The notes under the pieces were generated by a model. The model had not been told where the DNA came from, did no database searches, and saw only the letters and a list, made by a program, of their open reading frames with translations. The translations under genes and the position numbers were made by a program. Of a stretch of DNA of 43,651 nucleotides, positions 37,571-43,651 are shown piece after piece; positions within the stretch are counted from its first letter, which is position 1; each line of letters opens with the position of its first letter. Source of the DNA: Nemertoderma westbladi (taxonomy: Eukaryota; Xenacoelomorpha; Nemertodermatida; Nemertodermatidae). The stretch is taken from assembly GCA_032718475.1 (NCBI GenBank), contig JAUCBJ010005405.1, forward strand, positions 1 through 43,651, in the 5' to 3' direction.

Positions 37571-40500
37571 CGTCTCCGCCAAATCCACGGATCCCAAGGT
37601 CTCTGTCGCCAAATCTACGGACCCCAAGGACCCTGTCGCCCATTCTACGGATCCCAAGGTCCCTGTCGCCCTATCTACGGATCCCAAGGTCCCTGTCGCC
37701 CTATCTACGGATCCCAAGGTCCCTGTCGCCCAATCTACGGATCCCAAGGTCCCTGTCGCCCAATCTACGGATCCCAAGGTCCCTGTCGCCCTATCTACGG
37801 ATCCCAAGGTCCCTGTCGCCCTATCTACGGATCCCAAGGTCCCTGTCGCCCAATCTACGGATCCCAAGGTCCCTGTCGCCCTATCTACGGATCCCAAGGT
37901 CCCTGTCGCCCAATCTACGGATCCCATGGTCCTTGTCGCCCAATCTACGGATCCCAAGGTCCCTGTCGCCAAATCTACGGATCCCAAGGTCCCTGTCGCC
38001 CAATCTACAGATCCCAAGGTCCCTGTCGCCCAATCTACGGATCCCAAGGTCTCTGTCGCCAAATCCACGGATCCCAAGGTCCCTGTCGCCAAATCTGCGG
38101 ATCCCAAGGTCCCTGTCGCCCAATCTACGGATCCCAAGGTCCCTGTCGCCCTATCTACGGATCCCAAGGTCTCTGTCGCCCAATCTACGGATCCCAAGGT
38201 CCCTGTCGCCCTATCTACGGATCCCAAGGTCTCTGTCGCCAAATCCACGGATCCCAAGGTCCCTGTCGCCAAATCTGCGGATCCCAAGGTCCCTGTCGCC
38301 CAATCTACGGATCCCAAGGTCCCTGTCGCCCTATCTACGGACCCCAAGGTCTCTGTCGCCCAATCTACGGATCCCAAGGTCCCTGTCGCCCTTTCTACGA
38401 ATCCCAAGGTCTCTGTCGCCAAATCTACGGATCCCAAGGTCCCTGTCGCCCAATCTAAAGATCCCAAGGTCTCTGTCGCCCAATCTACGGATCCCAAGGT
38501 CATTGTCGCCCAATCTACGGATCCCAAGGTCCCTGTCGCCCAATCTACGGATCCCAAGGTCCCTGTCGCCCAATCTACGGATCCCAAGGTCCCTGTCGCC
38601 CAATCTACGGATCCCAAGGTCCCTGTCGACCAATCTACGGATCCCAAGGTCCCTGTCGCCCAATCTACGGATCCCAAGGTCCCTGTCGCCCAATCTACGG
38701 ATCCCAAGGTCCCTGTCGCCCAATCTACGGATCCCAAGGTCTCTGTCGCCAAATCTACGGATCCCAAGGTCTCTGTCGCCAAATCAACGGATCCCAAGGT
38801 ACCTGTCGCCCAATCTACGGATCCCAAGGTCCCTGTCGCCAAATCTACGGATCCCAAGGTCCCTGTCGACCAATCTACGGATCCCAAGGTCCCTTGCGCA
38901 CAATATCTACGGATCCCAAGGTCCCTTTCGCACAATCTACGGGTCCCAAGGTCCCTGTCGCCAAATCCACGGATCCCAAGGTCCCTGTCGCCCAATCTAC
39001 GGATCCCAAGGTCCCTGTCGCCAAATCTACGGATCCCAAGGTCCCTGTCGCCCTATCTACGGATCCCAAGGTCCCTGTCGCCCTATCTACGGATCCCAAG
39101 GTCCCTGTCGCCAAATCTACGGATCCCAAGGTCCCTGTCGCCAAATCTACGGATCCCAAGGTCCCTGTCGCCCAATCTACAGATCCCAAGGTCCCTGTCG
39201 CCCAATCTACGGATCCCAAGGTCCCTGTCGCCCAATCTACGGATCCCAAGGTCTCTGTCGCCAAATCTACGGATCCCAAGGTCCCTGTCGCCCAATCTAC
39301 GGATCCCAAGGTCCCTGTCGCCAAATCTACGGATCCCAAGGTTCCTGTCGCCCAATCCACGGATCCCAAGGTTCCTGTCACTCAATCAACGATCCCAAGG
39401 TCCCTGTTGCCCAATCTACGAATCCCAAGGTCCCTGTCGCCCAATCGACGGATCCCAAGGTCCCTGTCGCCCAATCTACGGATCCCAAGGCTCTTGTCGC
39501 CCAATCTACGGATCCCAAGGTCCCTGTCGCCCAATCTACGGATCCCAAGGTCCCTGTCGCCCAATCTACGGATCCCAAGGTCCCTGTCGCCAAATCCACG
39601 GATCCCAAGGTCCCTGTCGCCCAATCTACGGATCCCAAGGTCCCTGTCGCCCAATCTACGGATCCCAAGGTCCCTGTCGCCCAATCTACGGATCCCAAGG
39701 TCTCTGTCGCCCAATCTACGGATCCCAAGGTCCCTGTCGCCCTTTCTACGAATCCCAAGGTCTCTGTCGCCAAATCTACGGATCCCAAGGTCCCTGTCGC
39801 CCAATCTAAAGATCCCAAGGTCTCTGTCGCCCAATCTACGGATCCCAAGGTCATTGTCGCCCAATCTACGGATCCCAAGGTCCCTGTCGCCCAATCTACG
39901 GATCCCAAGGTCCCTGTCGCCCAATCTACGGATCCCAAGGTCCCTGTCGCCCAATCTACGGATCCCAAGGTCCCTGTCGACCAATCTACGGATCCCAAGG
40001 TCCCTGTCGCCCAATCTACGGATCCCAAGGTCCCTGTCGCCCAATCTACGGATCCCAAGGTCCCTGTCGCCCAATCTACGGATCCCAAGGTCTCTGTCGC
40101 CAAATCTACGGATCCCAAGGTCTCTGTCGCCAAATCAACGGATCCCAAGGTACCTGTCGCCCAATCTACGGATCCCAAGGTCCCTGTCGCCCAATCTATG
40201 GATCCCAAGGTCCCTGTCGCCAAATCTACGGATCCCAAGGTCCCTGTCGCCAAATCTACGGATCCCAAGGTCCATGTCGACCAATCTACGGATCCCAAGG
40301 TCCCTTGCGCACAATATCTACGGATCCCAAGGTCCCTTTCGCACAATCTACGGGTCCCAAGGTCCCTGTCGCCAAATCCACGGATCCCAAGGTCCCTGTC
40401 GCCCAATCTACGGATCCCAAGGTCCCTGTCGCCAAATCCACGGATCCCAAGGTCTCTGTCGCCAAATCTACGGACCCCAAGGACCCTGTCGCCCATTCTA

Positions 40501-43500
40501 CGGATCCCAAGGTCCCTGTCGCCCTATCTACGGATCCCAAGGTCCCTGTCGCCCTATCTACGGATCCCAAGGTCCCTGTCGCCCAATCTACGGATCCCAA
40601 GGTCCCTGTCGCCCAATCTACGGATCCCAAGGTCCTTGTCGCCCTATCTACGGATCCCAAGGTCCCTGTCGCCCTATCTACGGATCCCAAGGTCCCTGTC
40701 GCCCAATCTACGGCTACGGATCCCATGGTCCTTGTCGCCCAATCTACGGATCCCAAGGTCCCTGTCGCCAAATCTACGGATCCCAAGGTCCCTGTCGCCC
40801 AATCTACAGATCCCAAGGTCCCTGTCGCCCAATCTACGGATCCCAAGGTCTCTGTCGCCAAATCCACGGATCCCAAGGTCCCTGTCGCCAAATCTGCGGA
40901 TCCCAAGGTCCCTGTCGCCCAATCTACGGATCCCAAGGTCCCTGTCGCCCTATCTACGGATCCCAAGGTCTCTGTCGCCCAATCTACGGATCCCAAGGTC
41001 CCTGTCGCCCTATCTACGGATCCCAAGGTCTCTGTCGCCAAATCCACGGATCCCAAGGTCCCTGTCGCCAAATCTGCGGATCCCAAGGACCCTGTCGCCC
41101 AATCTACGGATCCCAAGGTCCCTGTCGCCCAATCTAAAGATCCCAAGGTCTCTGTCGCCCAATCTACGGATCCCAAGGTCATTGTCGCCCAATCTACGGA
41201 TCCCAAGGTCCCTGTCGCCCAATCTACGGATCCCAAGGTCCCTGTCGCCCAATCTACGGATCCCAAGGTCCCTGTCGCCCAATCTACGGATCCAAAGGTC
41301 CCTGTCGACCAATCTACGGATCCCAAGGTCCCTGTCGCCCAATCTACGGATCCCAAGGTCCCTGTCGCCCAATCTACGGATCCCAAGGTCCCTGTCGCCC
41401 AATCTACGGATCCCAAGGTCTCTGTCGCCAAATCTACGGATCCCAAGGTCTCTGTCGCCAAATCAACGGATCCCAAGGTACCTGTCGCCCAATCTACGGA
41501 TCCCAAGGTCCCTGTCGCCCAATCTATGGATCCCAAGGTCCCTGTCGCCAAATCTACGGATCCCAAGGTCCCTGTCGCCAAATCTACGGATCCCAAGGTC
41601 CCTGTCGACCAATCTACGGATCCCAAGGTCCCTTGCGCACAATATCTACGGATCCCAAGGTCCCTTTCGCACAATCTACGGGTCCCAAGGTCCCTGTCGC
41701 CAAATCCACGGATCCCAAGGTCCCTGTCGCCCAATCTACGGATCCCAAGGTCCCTGTCGCCAAATCCACGGATCCCAAGGTCTCTGTCGCCAAATCTACG
41801 GACCCCAAGGACCCTGTCGCCCATTCTACGGATCCCAAGGTCCCTGTCGCCCTATCTACGGATCCCAAGGTCCCTGTCGCCCTATCTACGGATCCCAAGG
41901 TCCCTGTCGCCCAATCTACGGATCCCAAGGTCCCTGTCGCCCAATCTACGGATCCCAAGGTCCCTGTCGCCCTATCTACGGATCCCAAGGTCCCTGTCGC
42001 CCTATCTACGGATCCCAAGGTCCCTGTCGCCCAATCTACGGCTACGGATCCCATGGTCCTTGTCGCCCAATCACGGATCCCAAGGTCCCTGTCGCCAAAT
42101 CTACGGATCCCAAGGTCCCTGTCGCCCAATCTACAGATCCCAAGGTCCCTGTCGCCCAATCTACGGATCCCAAGGTCTCTGTCGCCAAATCCACGGATCC
42201 CAAGGTCCCTGTCGCCAAATCTGCGGATCCCAAGGTCCCTGTCGCCCAATCTACGGATCCCAAGGTCCCTGTCGCCCTATCTACGGATCCCAAGGTCCCT
42301 GTCGCCCTATCTACGGATCCCAAGGTCTCTGTCGCCAAATCCACGGATCCCAAGGTCCCTGTCGCCAAATCTGCGGATCCCAAGGTCCCTGTCGCCCAAT
42401 CTACGGATCCCAAGGTCCCTGTCACCCTATCTACGGATCCCAAGGTCCCTGTTGCCCAATCTACGGATCCCAAGGTCCCTGTCGCCCTATCTACGGATCC
42501 CAAGGTCTCTGTCGCCAAATCTACGGATCCCAAGGTCCCTGTCGCCCAATCTAAGGATCCCAAGGTCTCTGTCGCCCAATCTACGGATCCCAAGGTCATT
42601 GTCGCCCAATCTACGGATCCCAAGGTCCCTGTCGCCCAATCTACGGATCCCAAGGTCCCTGTCGCCCAATCTACGGATCCCAAGGTCCCTGTCGCCCAAT
42701 CTACGGATCCCAAGGTCCCTGTCGACCAATCTACGGATCCCAAGGTCCCTGTCGCCCAATCTACGGATACCAAGGTCCCTGTCGCCCAATCTACGGATCC
42801 CAAGGTCCCTGTCGCCCAATCTACGGATCCCAAGGTCTCTGTCGCCAAATCTACGGATCCCAAGGTCTCTGTCGCCAAATCTACGGATCCCAAGGTACCT
42901 GTCGCCCAATCTACGGATCCCAAGGTCCCTGTCGCCCCCAATCTATGGATCCCAAGGTCCCTGTCGCCAAATCTACGGATCCCAAGGTCCCTGTCGCCAA
43001 ATCTACGGATCCCAAGGTCCCTGTCGACCAATCTACGGATCCCAAGGTCCCTTGCGCACAATATCTACGGATCCCAAGGTCCCTTTCGCACAATCTACGG
43101 GTCCCAAGGTCCCTGTCGCCAAATCCACGGATCCCAAGGTCCCTGTCGCCCAATCTACGGATCCCAAGGTCCCTGTCGCCAAATCTACGGATCCCAAGGT
43201 CCCTGTCGCCCTATCTACGGATCCCAAGGTCCCTGTCGCCCTATCTACGGATCCCAAGGTCCCTGTCGCCAAATCTACGGATCCCAAGGTCCCTGTCGCC
43301 AAATCTACGGATCCCAAGGTCCCTGTCGCCCAATCTACAGATCCCAAGGTCCCTGTCGCCCAATCTACGGATCCCAAGGTCCCTGTCGCCCAATCTACGG
43401 ATCCCAAGGTCTCTGTCGCCAAATCTACGGATCCCAAGGTCCCTGTCGCCCAATCTACGGATCCCAAGGTCCCTGTCGCCAAATCTACGGATCCCAAGGT

Positions 43501-43651
43501 TCCTGTCGCCCAATCCACGGATCCCAAGGTTCCTGTCACTCAATCAACGATCCCAAGGTCCCTGTTGCCCAATCTACGAATCCCAAGGTCCCTGTCGCCC
43601 AATCGACGGATCCCAAGGTCCCTGTCGCCCAATCTACGGATCCCAAGGCTC
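37571..43651. repeat. 30-bp minisatellite with higher-order repeats, continues past the window
   Basis: About 200 head-to-tail 30-bp monomers (GGATCCCAAGG ... CCCAATCTAC) fill the window from 37571. The monomer is 60% GC with a 2:1 C:G strand bias. Variant sites are C/T in GTC(C/T)CT and the (CC/CA/CT)AATCTAC position. A 32-bp marker monomer containing CCCTTGCGCACAATATCTAC lies at 38891, 40302, 41630 and 43049, giving units of 1411, 1328 and 1419 bp. The array lies in the intron of the minus-strand SDR gene and begins 31 bp upstream of its splice acceptor. All three plus frames and two minus frames are open over long stretches; I treat these as by-products of a stop-free monomer. Confidence 0.95.

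Noticed and set aside
37484-43543. Long reading frames (up to ~750 codons) on both strands in the array, resembling a repetitive structural protein
   Set aside because: They arise automatically from a stop-free 30-bp monomer, overlap on both strands, and are shifted by indels between units. No start context, splice structure or non-repeat domain supports them.
37571-43651. CRISPR-like array of 30-bp repeats
   Set aside because: The repeats are directly adjacent with no unique spacers, and the sequence is a eukaryotic intron.

Overview
The window is eukaryotic nuclear DNA, most likely from a marine invertebrate (an invertebrate deuterostome is my best guess, not proven). The reasons are a spliced two-exon gene with a good GT...AG intron, a metazoan DOCK-family gene, a 15-PGDH-like short-chain dehydrogenase, tRNA-derived SINEs, several LINE families, a Ty3/gypsy element, and many short AT-rich inverted-repeat elements. 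The unique sequence is AT-rich and strongly enriched for the palindrome TAGGCCTA.

Layout. 1-979 (-): decayed ORF1 of a CR1-like LINE running off the left edge. 2654-3910: a DNA element with long terminal inverted repeats. 4058-4861 (+): a small two-exon nuclear gene with a mitochondrial-type N-terminus, tentatively NDUFV3-like. 5319-7846 (+): a dead Ty3/gypsy gag-pol remnant. 9724-9981 (-): a tRNA-derived SINE. 10232-11881 (+): a broken acidic/coiled-coil gene carrying a hAT-type MITE and four 28-residue repeats. About 12420-16172 (+): a nearly full-length APE-type, RTE-like LINE. 16915-19092 (+): a minisatellite followed by a CR1-like LINE copy that keeps ORF1 but has lost most of ORF2. 19598-24636: a cluster of foldback elements whose arms are short tandem repeats with A-tracts about 10 bp apart. 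25340-30925 (+): an uninterrupted 1861-residue DOCK-A (DOCK1/2/5-like) coding region. 30926-36840: AT-rich intergenic DNA with small MITE and SINE pieces. 36862-37538 (-): the last exon of a 15-PGDH-like SDR gene. 37571-43651, continuing beyond the window: a 30-bp minisatellite with nested higher-order repeats, lying in the SDR intron.

Only three units look like host genes under constraint: the small mitochondrial-type gene, DOCK and the SDR exon. They are not obviously related in function. Most of the remaining sequence is mobile or tandem DNA.

The strongest candidates for something undescribed are (i) a group of foldback elements that share GGTCC(T/G)AC-type ends but carry different ~10-bp A-tract-phased repeats in their arms, (ii) the hierarchical 30-bp / ~1.4-kb / 4158-bp array that starts 31 bp from a splice acceptor and is G-rich on the presumed RNA strand, and (iii) the intronless full-length DOCK gene.
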